In this document: positions 29,788 to 37,965 of the stretch, piece by piece
How positions within the stretch are numbered: the stretch's first letter is position 1
Layout: each line of letters begins with the position of its first letter
From: Microbulbifer rhizosphaerae
Lineage (GTDB): Bacteria; Pseudomonadota; Gammaproteobacteria; Pseudomonadales; Cellvibrionaceae
Reading direction: 5' to 3'
NCBI RefSeq assembly: GCF_014191725.1
Contig: NZ_JACHWZ010000008.1
Coordinates: 1 to 64,000, forward strand
Length of the DNA: 64,000 nt
Notes under the pieces: model-generated
Database searches by the model: none
What the model saw: only the letters and a program-made list of their open reading frames with translations
What the model was told of the DNA's origin: nothing
Position numbers and translations under genes: made by a program

Positions 29788-30762
29788 CTAACCTCCAATT
29801 CCAGCCGCATTGGATTCAATTTTTGTTTTGGCCCATCGAGCCAGTTTCCTGACATCCGGGTCATTATCATTAAGGGCTTCTTCGACAATAGGCATCCCCT
29901 CCGGCCGGGCAATCTCACCGGTAGCGGCTACCGCCGCCTTGCGCAAATTGCTGATAGGATTGGAGGCGCATTTGGCCAGGGCGGGCAAAGCGGCGGCCAA
30001 ACCAATCTTGCCCAAGGCTTCTGCTGACTTTTCCTGAACCTGCCACATTGCGTCATCCGTAACTGCTGTCATTAACGAGTCGACCGCCGACGCAACACCC
30101 AAGCGACCTATGCTCTTGGCTGCTTCTGACCGGACAAGCCAGTTGTCGTCTGAAAGTCCATTAATCAGTGCTTTTTCCACTTGACCCGGATCAGCGTAAA
30201 CCAGAGTGCCGATAGCTGCGCGGCGCACTTCCGGATCGGCGTCCGTACCCGCGATAGAGATCAGCTGCGGCAGATTTTCATTTTCCTGTAGGTAGCCCAG
30301 AACGCCGACCGCTTCCCGCCGCACATTGGCATCGGGATGGTCCAGAAACTGGAGCGCGTGCGGCCTGGCTTCCTTGAGCCGCAGTTGCTTAAGCGAGCGA
30401 AGAATAGAAGCCAGCACGAAAGGATCACTCTCCTGAAGCGCTTCTATCAGGGCCGGCGCAGCATCATCGTCCTTTAAGTCGGCCAGAGCGTTGGCGGCGG
30501 CATTGCGCACGTTCTGGTCTTCTGAGGTTAAAGCCCCTACGAGAGCATCCATCATGTCGCGCGGCTCGAACTCATCAATCATTCTTGCCGCTTCCATTCT
30601 TACCGTCTCATCTTCATCACCCAAGGCGGCAATGAGCAACTCGACAGCTTCTTCTTCCGGACTATCTACCAGGTCCAACACCGCCACACGACGTATACCT
30701 GGATCGGAGTCTCGCAAGCGATCGGCCAATGAACCCACCAAAGGGTTTGAATAATCAGACAT
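29788..30762 (-). CDS. HEAT-repeat (PBS-lyase-like) scaffold protein
   Basis: 324 aa made of about ten helical repeats of roughly 31 residues with the recurring words [57 protein letters not shown] and [13 protein letters not shown]. No catalytic motif or signal peptide. Start supported by TTGAGGTG at SD distance. Such proteins act as protein-binding scaffolds or as lyase-like assembly factors. Lying exactly between the AprB-like ferredoxin (8 bp) and FdxA (2 bp), it probably assembles or docks the flavoprotein-ferredoxin complex; this role is inference. Confidence 0.88.
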   Translation of the reverse strand: MSDYSNPLVGSLADRLRDSDPGIRRVAVLDLVDSPEEEAVELLIAALGDEDETVRMEAARMIDEFEPRDMMDALVGALTSEDQNVRNAAANALADLKDDDAAPALIEALQESDPFVLASILRSLKQLRLKEARPHALQFLDHPDANVRREAVGVLGYLQENENLPQLISIAGTDADPEVRRAAIGTLVYADPGQVEKALINGLSDDNWLVRSEAAKSIGRLGVASAVDSLMTAVTDDAMWQVQEKSAEALGKIGLAAALPALAKCASNPISNLRKAAVAATGEIARPEGMPIVEEALNDNDPDVRKLARWAKTKIESNAAGIGG

Positions 30763-30770
30763 CGTTCACC

Positions 30771-31004
30771 TCAACTCAGTAAATAAGGGATGTTCACCGT
30801 AACGGCGTCTGTTGGGCAATCCGCCTCACAGGGCATGCAGTACCAGCACTCATCGTACTTCATGTGCGCTTTTCCGGTCTCTTCATTGATCCACAACACA
30901 TCTAACGGGCAGACATCGATACAGGTTCGACAACCCTTGTCGGCGATACATTTATCGTCATCCACGACGACAGGAACCATAGAAATCTGGGATGCAGTTG
31001 GCAT
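30771..31004 (-). CDS. 2[4Fe-4S] ferredoxin, AprB-like small subunit
   Basis: 77 aa. Eight cysteines in two sets (CIADKGCRTCIDVCP and CWYCMPCEADCP) fit two [4Fe-4S] clusters. The WYCMPCEADCPTDAV region resembles the cysteine-rich part of APS reductase beta subunit (AprB), but the C-terminal tail of about 70 residues that wraps around AprA in true AprB is missing. It starts with AGGAGA at SD distance and follows the AprA-like gene by 28 bp. It is most likely the electron-transfer partner of that flavoprotein. Confidence 0.88.
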   Translation of the reverse strand: MPTASQISMVPVVVDDDKCIADKGCRTCIDVCPLDVLWINEETGKAHMKYDECWYCMPCEADCPTDAVTVNIPYLLS

Positions 31005-31032
31005 AAACTTTCTCCTGAATGTCCGCTAATGA

Positions 31033-32763
31033 TTAGCCGGCTTGCACTCGCAACTGTTGATAGGCATTCTTCTCTTCGTCATCGAGTTCTACAACGTACG
31101 GCTCAACCTCCCTCTTCCGACACGTCATATTATCGTTCTCACCTTTGAACAACTGGACATGACAGAACCAGTTTTCATTGTCCGTTTCGGGGTGATCGAC
31201 ATAGTTGTGGTACAGCCCCCAGCGACTCTCCTGTCGATAAAGGGATGCAACTGCCGCCATCTGTGCGCAATCAAAGATGTGCTGTGCTTCATTTGCGCGC
31301 AGTAGCTCATGGGGATCACGGGCGTACAAATAGGGAATATCATTTTCCATTGCCCGTATACGGGCAAGGCCGATATCCATTTTTTTGCTTACCTTGGGCG
31401 GCTGAAGATAGTCATTAACCAAACGGCGAACCTTGTACTCAAATTGACTGGGCGGTATTCCGTCCGTGCGTTTTAACGGCGCCAGGATACGGTCTCGTTC
31501 CGCAATAATGTAGTCTTCATCCAGTTTCGGAACATCCCGCTCACGCGCAAACTCCACTGCATTTTCGCCGCAGATTTCTCCGTAAACGAAAGCCCCCAAC
31601 ATATAACTGTGGGGAATAGACGCCATATCGCCAGCTCCGTACAGGCCCGGCACACTCGTCTCGCCCTTTTCGTTGATCCAAACTCCCGAGGCAGAGTGGC
31701 CCGCACAAAAACCAATTTCCGAAATGTGCATTTCCACCATCTTTGTTCTGTAGTCCGTGCCACGACCATCGTGAAAACGGCCACGACTGGGGCGCTCGTT
31801 GGTGTGCAAAACGTGCTCAATTTCCTGGATGGTTTCCTCGGCCAGATGATCCAACTTAAGGAACACAGGGCCATTTCCGCCTTGGAGCTCATTGTAGAAC
31901 TCCATCATCATCTGCCCGCTCCAGTAATCGCACTCTATGAAGCGATCTCCCTTGGCATTGGCGGTATAGCCGCCCAGGGGCCCGGTAACATAGGCACAGG
32001 CCGGTCCGTTGTAATCCTTGAGCAAGGGGTTGATCTGGTAGCATTCCAAACCGGTCAGTTCGGCACCCACATGGTAGGCCATAGAGTGGCCGTCACCACA
32101 GTTGGAAGGATTCTCATAGGTGCCGAACAGATAGCCTGACGCCGGCAGACCAATACGACCGGCCGCGCCACTGCACATGATCACCGCTTTTGCCCGGACC
32201 ACAATCACTTCGGCGTCCCGGGTACCCAACGCGATACAGCCACTCACCACACCGGCTTCATCCTTCAGAAGGCGGATAGCCTGATAGCGGTTCTCGACCT
32301 TGACGCGATGGCGCCGGAGGCGGCGATAAAGAATCTTTTTGACGTTGTGTCCTTCTGGCATTGGCAACACGTAGGTACCCAAATGGTGTACCTTTTTCAT
32401 GTCGAACTCGCCTGTCTCATCCTTTTGGAAGTAAACACCCCATTTATCCAGCTTCTGAATCATGCTGTAGGAGCGCTGCGCGTAAGCCATGACGCCTTTT
32501 TGAAGGAGAATCCCATCGTTAGCTATGGTGATCTCTTTCACGTAGTCTTCCGGAGTTGAATGACCGGGAACGACGGCGTTATTCAAACCATCCATACCCA
32601 TACTGATGGCCCCGGAACGCTTAACGTTGGCCTTCTCCAGAAGCATGACGCTCGCATCTGGATTCTTTTCTTTTGCTGTGACGGCAGCCATTGGCCCGGC
32701 CGTGCCACCACCAATAACCAATACATCAACATCCATAACTTTTATGTCATCAGGAATTGCCAT
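31033..32763 (-). CDS. AprA-like FAD flavoprotein (fumarate reductase/succinate dehydrogenase flavoprotein fold)
   Basis: 576 aa. An N-terminal Rossmann FAD site (VLVIGGGTAGPMAAVTA, from about residue 14), the GAISMGMDGLNNA region, IMCSGAAGRIGLP, the late FAD motif GLYGAGDMAS and a helical C-terminal third place it in the FRD/SDH/AprA flavoprotein group. The RSGAISMGMDGLN stretch and the adjacent AprB-like ferredoxin point to AprA rather than SDH. It is shorter than typical AprA (over 600 aa), and no Sat, AprM or Qmo gene is present, so classical APS reduction or sulfite oxidation is doubtful. It overlaps the gntR stop by one base (TAATG). It is probably the catalytic centre of the locus; the substrate is not known. 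Confidence 0.85.
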   Translation of the reverse strand: MAIPDDIKVMDVDVLVIGGGTAGPMAAVTAKEKNPDASVMLLEKANVKRSGAISMGMDGLNNAVVPGHSTPEDYVKEITIANDGILLQKGVMAYAQRSYSMIQKLDKWGVYFQKDETGEFDMKKVHHLGTYVLPMPEGHNVKKILYRRLRRHRVKVENRYQAIRLLKDEAGVVSGCIALGTRDAEVIVVRAKAVIMCSGAAGRIGLPASGYLFGTYENPSNCGDGHSMAYHVGAELTGLECYQINPLLKDYNGPACAYVTGPLGGYTANAKGDRFIECDYWSGQMMMEFYNELQGGNGPVFLKLDHLAEETIQEIEHVLHTNERPSRGRFHDGRGTDYRTKMVEMHISEIGFCAGHSASGVWINEKGETSVPGLYGAGDMASIPHSYMLGAFVYGEICGENAVEFARERDVPKLDEDYIIAERDRILAPLKRTDGIPPSQFEYKVRRLVNDYLQPPKVSKKMDIGLARIRAMENDIPYLYARDPHELLRANEAQHIFDCAQMAAVASLYRQESRWGLYHNYVDHPETDNENWFCHVQLFKGENDNMTCRKREVEPYVVELDDEEKNAYQQLRVQAG

Positions 32764-33533
32764 TACTTATCCTCTTGGATGGGAGCGTTCTTTAAAGGAT
32801 CGCGTTGTATTTGGAAGCGGTATTTGTAGGAATCACCGCGGAAAGCGAGATACTCGAAATCAATGGGCTGGCCGGTGCTGTCACGAGTCAACCGCTCCAC
32901 CCACATAATTGGGCTGCCCGGCTCTATTTTCAGAAACTTGGCGACGTCCGCATCTGCGGGGCGCGCCTCCAGGCTTATTTCAGCCTCACCGAGCTCTATT
33001 CCAAGCTGATTTTCCAGCATCGGAAAGATGTCCTGGCTCAGGTCCTTCGAGAAAAGCGCTGTACCAATGGCCATCGGGAAGTAGGAGCTGTCTACTGACA
33101 CCGGCTCGCGGTTGAGGTACCGGACACGCACAACTTCCACTACCCTTTCCTTGGCAGTAAGCCCCAGATTTTCCTGCACATTCTTACTCACAACGGTTTC
33201 ACGGATACTGACCAGGCGTGCAGACGTCTCATAGCCCTGGGGCTTCATTGCCTCATCAAATCCCTGCAAGTGCTTAATGTCCTGAGTCGCCTTGGGTTTG
33301 CTGGCGAAGGTACCTTTTCCCTGCGCTGAAAAAATTAGCCCTTCACTATGAAGATCTCTCAGAGCCTGCCGAACAGTAATGCGACTCACGCCGAAGCTCT
33401 TCATTAGCTCACTTTCCGAGGGCATACGCTGATAAGGCGCATATTCTCCCGCGAGGATTTGCCTCTTCAGCGCTTCTTTTATTTGCAGATAAAGAGGTTG
33501 ATGTGACATATCTTTCGGTTGCAGTGGTTTCAT
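32763..33533 (-). CDS. GntR-family transcriptional regulator, HutC/UTRA type
   Basis: 256 aa. An N-terminal winged helix (MPSESELMKSFGVSRITVRQALRDL, about residues 40-65) and a C-terminal UTRA ligand domain (RVVEVVRVRYLNREPVSVDSSYFP, ending with IDFEYLAFRGDSYKYRF). A perfect AGGAGG lies upstream of the ATG. HutC-type members bind a pathway metabolite and release DNA. It is the first gene of its operon and lies 29 bp behind a perfect 16-bp palindrome that overlaps its -35 box, so autorepression is likely. The related sites upstream of the porin, ABC and DUF971 units suggest that it controls the whole locus. Confidence 0.92.
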   Translation of the reverse strand: MKPLQPKDMSHQPLYLQIKEALKRQILAGEYAPYQRMPSESELMKSFGVSRITVRQALRDLHSEGLIFSAQGKGTFASKPKATQDIKHLQGFDEAMKPQGYETSARLVSIRETVVSKNVQENLGLTAKERVVEVVRVRYLNREPVSVDSSYFPMAIGTALFSKDLSQDIFPMLENQLGIELGEAEISLEARPADADVAKFLKIEPGSPIMWVERLTRDSTGQPIDFEYLAFRGDSYKYRFQIQRDPLKNAPIQEDK

Positions 33534-33557
33534 AAATTCTGCCTCCTGTAGCCTTCT

Positions 33558-33588
33558 ATATTACTTATTATGACTTGTTATAACAAGT
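33558..33588 (-). promoter_or_regulatory. gntR promoter with overlapping operator palindrome
   Basis: ACTTGTTATAACAAGT (33573-33588) is a perfect palindrome. On the minus strand TTGTTA (33586-33581) and TAATAT (33563-33558) are spaced by exactly 17 bp, a plausible sigma-70 promoter whose -35 lies inside the palindrome. ACTTAT lies at 33563-33568, ten bases before TATAAC, giving the same half-site spacing as the two distal sites at 39357 and 41375. Confidence 0.7.
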
Positions 33589-33665
33589 AAAATATAAGCT
33601 AATTTTAGAGAAATTTTGTCTAGCCACTGCATCCGCCAAAACCTATTTAAACATGCCTTTTTTTA

Positions 33666-33694
33666 GTGCACCTCAATGCTCTATTGAAGTGCAC
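33666..33694 (-). terminator. Hairpin at the 3' end of the ABC-cytochrome operon
   Basis: Stem GTGCACCTCAAT / ATTGAAGTGCAC with a 5-nt loop and one mismatch. It includes the cytochrome c stop codon. On the minus strand it is followed by an A-rich run rather than T residues, so it may be a processing or mRNA-stabilising hairpin rather than a classical terminator. Confidence 0.45.
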
Positions 33695-34337
33695 AAGAAT
33701 TTGTTTTTTCGCGCTCAAAACGCGTCAATGACAAGTAATAAGCAACGGCTTCAACTTCCTCCTCGGTAAGCTTTCTGACCGCTTTTTGCATCGCCATACC
33801 CTTATCGTTGTTACGCGCACCCTCCCTGAAATCAATAATCTGTTTACGCAGATATTGACGGTGTTGCGCATCGAGCCATGGCATCGAAGGGTCACCGCTG
33901 CCATGGCAGCCGACACAGGCAGGGACATCATCCCGACCTGTGCAGAATGTTGATCGCCCCAACTTGTAGCGCCTGCTATCCAGGGGAGCGTCCAGGTCCT
34001 CCAAACCGGCCTCGGATGGGGGAAGCTGGGCAAAATAACTGGCGGCACGCTCCAACTCTCCCGGCTCCAGTTCAGCGAGAATTGAACGCATCTGGCCGTT
34101 GTCGTTGTTCCTTCTACCCGTTGAAAAATCCAGAACCTGGCGAACAATGTAAGCTTCATTTTGCCCGGCAAGCTTGGGGAACTTGTTCACATGGCTAATG
34201 CCGTTCGCGCCGTGACACAGAGCACAGGTTTCCCAAGGTGCCATTCCCTTCTTATCGATCATTCCCGCATTGCCAATAGCCCCACCCAAAAGCGCCAGAG
34301 CAACAAGAGGCAGTTGCAGGAAAGGGAACTTACTCAT
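33681..34337 (-). CDS. Periplasmic diheme cytochrome c (c4-like)
   Basis: 218 aa from the ATG at 34337, chosen because GAGGGG lies upstream and a signal peptide follows directly. Two heme-attachment motifs, CALCH (in WETCALCHGANG) and CVGCH (in ACVGCHGSGDP), each sit at the head of a cytochrome c domain, with candidate axial methionines further on (GQMRSIL, GMAMQKAV). This is the tandem layout of cytochrome c4. It would carry electrons in the periplasm toward a terminal oxidase. The start overlaps the PCuAC gene end by 8 bp, so it is coupled to copper-chaperone synthesis and to the ABC importer. Confidence 0.9.
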   Translation of the reverse strand: MSKFPFLQLPLVALALLGGAIGNAGMIDKKGMAPWETCALCHGANGISHVNKFPKLAGQNEAYIVRQVLDFSTGRRNNDNGQMRSILAELEPGELERAASYFAQLPPSEAGLEDLDAPLDSRRYKLGRSTFCTGRDDVPACVGCHGSGDPSMPWLDAQHRQYLRKQIIDFREGARNNDKGMAMQKAVRKLTEEEVEAVAYYLSLTRFEREKTNSCALQ

Positions 34338-34821
34338 GATGCCCCTCATGGGAAGCTGAACCATACTTGGCCCGGCGGGTCTTGACAGGCATTGTGAATG
34401 ACTTGGTTGCGCCATTGCCGAACACCAGAGCGACGTCAATATGATCACCCTCACCAAGCCGCCGCTTCGGTTTTTGCATCATTAGATGCAGAGATTCCGG
34501 TTCAAACTTTACCGTTTCTCCAGGCGATATACTCAGACGGTCCAATGCCTCCATACCTGCTATTCCCTCCACCACAACGGAGCGATGTATTTCAACTGAT
34601 TCGAACGCTGAGCTCATCACCTCAACCAGAGTCACTTCTTCTGACGAAGTGTTTGTTAAGGTAAAATAACCTGCCCTCACCAAAGAAGGTGCGTCTGGCT
34701 GCCAGGCATCAGCAATAGTCAACTCAGATGTCGAATCAACATCTTCCCGGTCAGCACCACTTACCCAAGGGGTCATCGCCAAGCTAATAGCGAAGGTACA
34801 CACAGCTAACAGCGCTCTCAT
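34330..34821 (-). CDS. PCuAC-type periplasmic copper chaperone
   Basis: 163 aa with a signal peptide ending near WVSGA. The copper(I)-binding pattern is clear: His at the start of HRSVVVEGIAGM, Met at its end, and HLMM after a 22-residue gap, fitting H-x(n)-M-x(n)-H-x-M. An extra His/Glu-rich tail (SHEGHHE) could bind further metal. PCuAC delivers Cu(I) to the CuA site or to SCO during cytochrome oxidase assembly. It overlaps the SCO gene by 4 bp, so the two copper proteins are made together. Confidence 0.92.
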   Translation of the reverse strand: MRALLAVCTFAISLAMTPWVSGADREDVDSTSELTIADAWQPDAPSLVRAGYFTLTNTSSEEVTLVEVMSSAFESVEIHRSVVVEGIAGMEALDRLSISPGETVKFEPESLHLMMQKPKRRLGEGDHIDVALVFGNGATKSFTMPVKTRRAKYGSASHEGHHE

Positions 34822-35417
34822 GACCTTTTCCTTTTTCGGATCAAACGAGTTAAAAATTTCGAAACTTCCTGTACATCCAAGGGTTGACTTATCTCTGCCA
34901 CCAGCTCAGCTTTCGGGCTGATTACCGCTATGGCTGCGGTGTGCGTGACGTCATAGTGAGCATTGCCGCGCCCGGGTTTACCCAGCCGATAAAAGCCACC
35001 TATGCCGGATACCAGAGTATCAATTTGCTCCACCGGACCCGTAATGCCGACATTGTCAGGATGGAAATGGGCCAGGTACTCCGTCAGAACCGGCGCATCC
35101 CGCTGCGGGTCCACCGCCAGGAATACGATTTCTGGAATTCGGGACGGGGAGAACTGCAATCCCAACTCTGCCCGAACGGCTTCCAGCTTCATGAGGGTTA
35201 CCGGGCAAACATCAGGACAGGATGTAAAACCGATAAATATCAGCGTCCACCGTCCCTTCAGTCGATCCAAGTCATAGATCCTTTTGTGTTGGTCCAGCAG
35301 TGAAAACTCGGGGAGTGGTCTTGAATCCTTGAAAATCCGGGTTCGCTCTCCTGAGCCATGAGCTTCTGAAAATCCACAAAGAATCAGACAGGAAACAAGT
35401 GCCCATATAACTCTCAT
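34818..35417 (-). CDS. SCO1/SenC-family copper-binding thioredoxin-fold protein
   Basis: 199 aa from the ATG at 35417. The copper site CPDVCP (CxxxC) is in FIGFTSCPDVCPVTLMKLE and the third ligand is His in YDVTHTAAIAVI. The N-terminus is a signal peptide or signal anchor (VIWALVSCLILCGFSEAHG). SCO proteins insert copper or keep CuA-site thiols reduced. The start codon overlaps the ABC ATPase stop by one base (TAATG). Genetic linkage of a SCO to a NitT/TauT-type importer is unusual. Confidence 0.92.
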   Translation of the reverse strand: MRVIWALVSCLILCGFSEAHGSGERTRIFKDSRPLPEFSLLDQHKRIYDLDRLKGRWTLIFIGFTSCPDVCPVTLMKLEAVRAELGLQFSPSRIPEIVFLAVDPQRDAPVLTEYLAHFHPDNVGITGPVEQIDTLVSGIGGFYRLGKPGRGNAHYDVTHTAAIAVISPKAELVAEISQPLDVQEVSKFLTRLIRKRKRS

Positions 35418-36271
35418 TACCACTCTCCTGACTCCGAAAATGCTTTAAGACTCTCCTGGCGAATGAATGATAGACACTTTCGCTTAAGCCTAACGAACTC
35501 ATCACTGGTCGCCAGCTCTCCCTTTCTCGGCCTCTCCAGATTCACACTCAGGTCAGCTATAATGGATCCCGGGCTGGTACTCATAATCAGAATTCTATCG
35601 GCCAGGAAGATCGCTTCGTCAACATCATGAGTTACGAACAGTACCGTGATTTCAAACTCCGACCAGATATCCAGCAGGCTCTCCTGCATAATCAGGCGGG
35701 TTTGCGCATCCAAGGCACCAAAAGGCTCGTCCATCAGTAACACGTCGGGATAGTTAGCCAGAGCTCGAGCTATTCCGACCCTTTGTTGCATACCACCGGA
35801 CAGCTCGCCGGGCAGCTTGTTCGCGATTTTGCTCAGCCCTATCATCGACAACAAGGTATTGGCAATGGAATCACACTCACGTGAGCTACGGCCGGCCAAC
35901 TTTGGACCGAATGCTATGTTTTGATGAACGGTTTTCCACGGGAATAGCGAGTATTGTTGGAATACCATCCCCCGGTCCGGCCCCGGGCCGATCACCGGAT
36001 GATCGTCCACCAATACCTGGCCTGTGGTTGGCTTCACGTAACCAGCGACAGAATTAAGTAACGTTGATTTACCACAACCTGACGGCCCGAGAATACAGAC
36101 AAATTGCCCGGGCTGTATGTCTAAGCTGGTTTTTTCAACGGCTCTATTAAAGGTTGCTCCTGATCTAAAGCCAATTGTGACATCATCAATTTTTATATGC
36201 CCCCGGCCAGTCGTTTTTTTGCGACCGGGTTGCATTCCTGGATCTGGTTCCACTACTAGCTTCATATTCAT
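35417..36271 (-). CDS. ABC importer ATPase, NitT/TauT (SsuB/TauB-like)
   Basis: 284 aa. Walker A GPSGCGKST, Q-loop MVFQQYSLFPWKTV, signature LSGGMQQRVGIARAL, Walker B VLLMDEPFGALD, switch VTHDVDEAIFLADR. The FPWKTV word after the Q-loop is typical of nitrate/sulfonate/taurine-type ATPases. It energises uptake together with the permease at 36953-37900 and the binding protein at 37966-39327. An N-terminal extension of about 25 residues precedes the domain. Confidence 0.93.
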   Translation of the reverse strand: MNMKLVVEPDPGMQPGRKKTTGRGHIKIDDVTIGFRSGATFNRAVEKTSLDIQPGQFVCILGPSGCGKSTLLNSVAGYVKPTTGQVLVDDHPVIGPGPDRGMVFQQYSLFPWKTVHQNIAFGPKLAGRSSRECDSIANTLLSMIGLSKIANKLPGELSGGMQQRVGIARALANYPDVLLMDEPFGALDAQTRLIMQESLLDIWSEFEITVLFVTHDVDEAIFLADRILIMSTSPGSIIADLSVNLERPRKGELATSDEFVRLKRKCLSFIRQESLKAFSESGEW

Positions 36272-36284
36272 TACTTACACCACA

Positions 36285-36974
36285 CTAGGTTCTAGTTTTA
36301 TCTATGTCAGGTAAATATCCGGCGAAAACGTACAGTGCTGATAACAACAATCCAAAACCGGCCATATGCAACCACCACCCTATGGGTTCAAGCCATAGGG
36401 AAGTTGAGACCCCTAAGCCCATCATGGCCAGGCCGACCACCCAGCTTGGGGTAGCACAACAGACCACCCAGGAAAGTGAAATCGAGGTCAACGCAACAAG
36501 ACCAGCACCTACTCCCCCCGAGGCTTTCGCGGCCCACAGATTCCGCCTTGCACAGCTGGCTTCAGCTATACTACGGATAATCAAGACAAGCATCCCAAGA
36601 AGAGTGCCGAATATCATTATTTCCAATGCCTTTGCCGGCGCTACAAATAAGCTCCATTGCGATATCCCGATACCGAAGTCATAGTTCATGTATCCAATCT
36701 CAAACAGCCATTCATCCTTAATTATCATCAGCCTGTCTGACCAAGATGGTGTAGAGGCAATAATTCTTCTCGTATTCTCGAGCCAGTCATAAGTAGTAAT
36801 GTAGTTTGGCCACTGCTGGAATTTGATCATCGGTGCCGAAAGCAACACTATGTAATACAGCAGCGTAAATCCCGCGCCTGCACCAAGACAAAGAGCCTTA
36901 TTTCTTCGGGCCAGACGAAGGCTGATCCTGAATCTCCTCATATAGTCGCCAGCTAGTGCGTGGTTTTTTTCCAT
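36285..36974 (-). CDS. Unrecognised membrane protein with a cysteine pair, inside the ABC operon
   Basis: 229 aa with about five predicted helices and one longer hydrophilic loop (about residues 50-110). It lacks the EAA loop of ABC permeases. In the third helix a vicinal pair sits in SWVVCCATPSWVVGLAMMG, followed by a final helix pair. The arrangement recalls MerT-like small metal-transport proteins, in which a CC pair in the first helix binds the metal; this is only a resemblance. It lies between the permease gene (22-bp overlap) and the ATPase gene (13-bp gap), where a second permease would be expected. It could be a copper- or thiol-handling subunit or an accessory to the importer. Function unknown. 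Confidence 0.75.
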   Translation of the reverse strand: MEKNHALAGDYMRRFRISLRLARRNKALCLGAGAGFTLLYYIVLLSAPMIKFQQWPNYITTYDWLENTRRIIASTPSWSDRLMIIKDEWLFEIGYMNYDFGIGISQWSLFVAPAKALEIMIFGTLLGMLVLIIRSIAEASCARRNLWAAKASGGVGAGLVALTSISLSWVVCCATPSWVVGLAMMGLGVSTSLWLEPIGWWLHMAGFGLLLSALYVFAGYLPDIDKTRT

Positions 36975-37900
36975 CGCAGTGATGGAGCCATAGCCAGACG
37001 GACCAGATATGTGGACAATGATCCCAGGCCGCCGATAACAAGCATTCCAACGATAATGTCGGGATAATTAATCAGTGAATAGGCGTTCCAGGTAAAGTAC
37101 CCGATACCATACTGTCCGGAAATTATTTCGCCCGCCAGCAGTGAAAACCAACTTACGCCCATACCAATGGCCAGCCCTGCAGCGATACTGGGCAGAGCTG
37201 CCGGCAAAACCACATGCCAGAAGATATCCAGACGTTTGGCCCCCAAGGACAGGGCTGCCCGCACTAGCACTTTGGGCGTCTGTTCAACGCCGTGCACGGT
37301 ATTGAGGATAATCGGAAACAGCGCCCCCAGGAACGTGATGTAAATAATGGATGACTCTTCTGTTGGCCACATAAGAATGGCCAGCGGAATCCAGGCAACT
37401 GCCGGTATGGGCCGAAGCACCTCTATGTATGGAAGAACGGCGGCTCTCGCGGATCGGGACCTGCCAACCATAACCCCAATTACAACTCCCAGGATTACCG
37501 CCAGCGAGTAGGCAATGAGTATTCGTTTGATGCTAACCTGCACATGGGTATGAAATTCTGAATCAGTACCATGCACAAGGAAAGCAGACCCAACCGTTCC
37601 CGGAGACGGGACATTTTCAAAGTTAATGAAATAGTTAAAGTTGTACTTGGTTGCGTAATGCCAGATCAAAATCCCTGCTATTACCGACAGGGATCCAATA
37701 CCAATCATCTTGATTCTATCGGGATTAAAATACTTTGAAAACAAGTCACTTAGTCTATCAGATTTGTTTTCAATGGCGCTTTCACGCCCTTGAACCGAAG
37801 AATTATCAATTTCTGATCCATCCTTGACAGGATCGACCGGCCTGTCGTAATCCTTAGGGATATCCATACTGATAGCTTTATCAGATAACAATGTACTCAT
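36953..37900 (-). CDS. ABC importer permease, NitT/TauT (SsuC/TauC-like)
   Basis: 315 aa from the ATG at 37900, chosen because GGTGG lies upstream; an ATG at 37912 is an alternative. After a long polar N-terminal stretch of about 65 residues come six helices. The EAA region (EQTPKVLVRAALSLGAKRLDIFWHVVLPAALPSIAAGL) is intact and docks the ATPase. YIEVLRPIPAVAWIPLAILMWP is characteristic of sulfonate/nitrate/taurine permeases. Forms a homodimer in this family, so one permease gene is enough. The long hydrophilic N-terminus is unusual. Confidence 0.92.
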   Translation of the reverse strand: MSTLLSDKAISMDIPKDYDRPVDPVKDGSEIDNSSVQGRESAIENKSDRLSDLFSKYFNPDRIKMIGIGSLSVIAGILIWHYATKYNFNYFINFENVPSPGTVGSAFLVHGTDSEFHTHVQVSIKRILIAYSLAVILGVVIGVMVGRSRSARAAVLPYIEVLRPIPAVAWIPLAILMWPTEESSIIYITFLGALFPIILNTVHGVEQTPKVLVRAALSLGAKRLDIFWHVVLPAALPSIAAGLAIGMGVSWFSLLAGEIISGQYGIGYFTWNAYSLINYPDIIVGMLVIGGLGSLSTYLVRLAMAPSLRWKKTTH

Positions 37901-37965
37901 TACTGCCACCATTCACTAACGTTCTAGAATCAGCCGATAATTTATATCGCTGCCGGCATCTCAAT

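Noticed and set aside
31033-32763. Genuine APS reductase AprA of a sulfate reducer or sulfur oxidiser
   Set aside because: Too short, the AprB tail is missing, and there is no Sat, Qmo or AprM gene.
36285-36974. Second ABC permease of the importer
   Set aside because: No EAA loop and a helix layout unlike BPD_transp_1 permeases.
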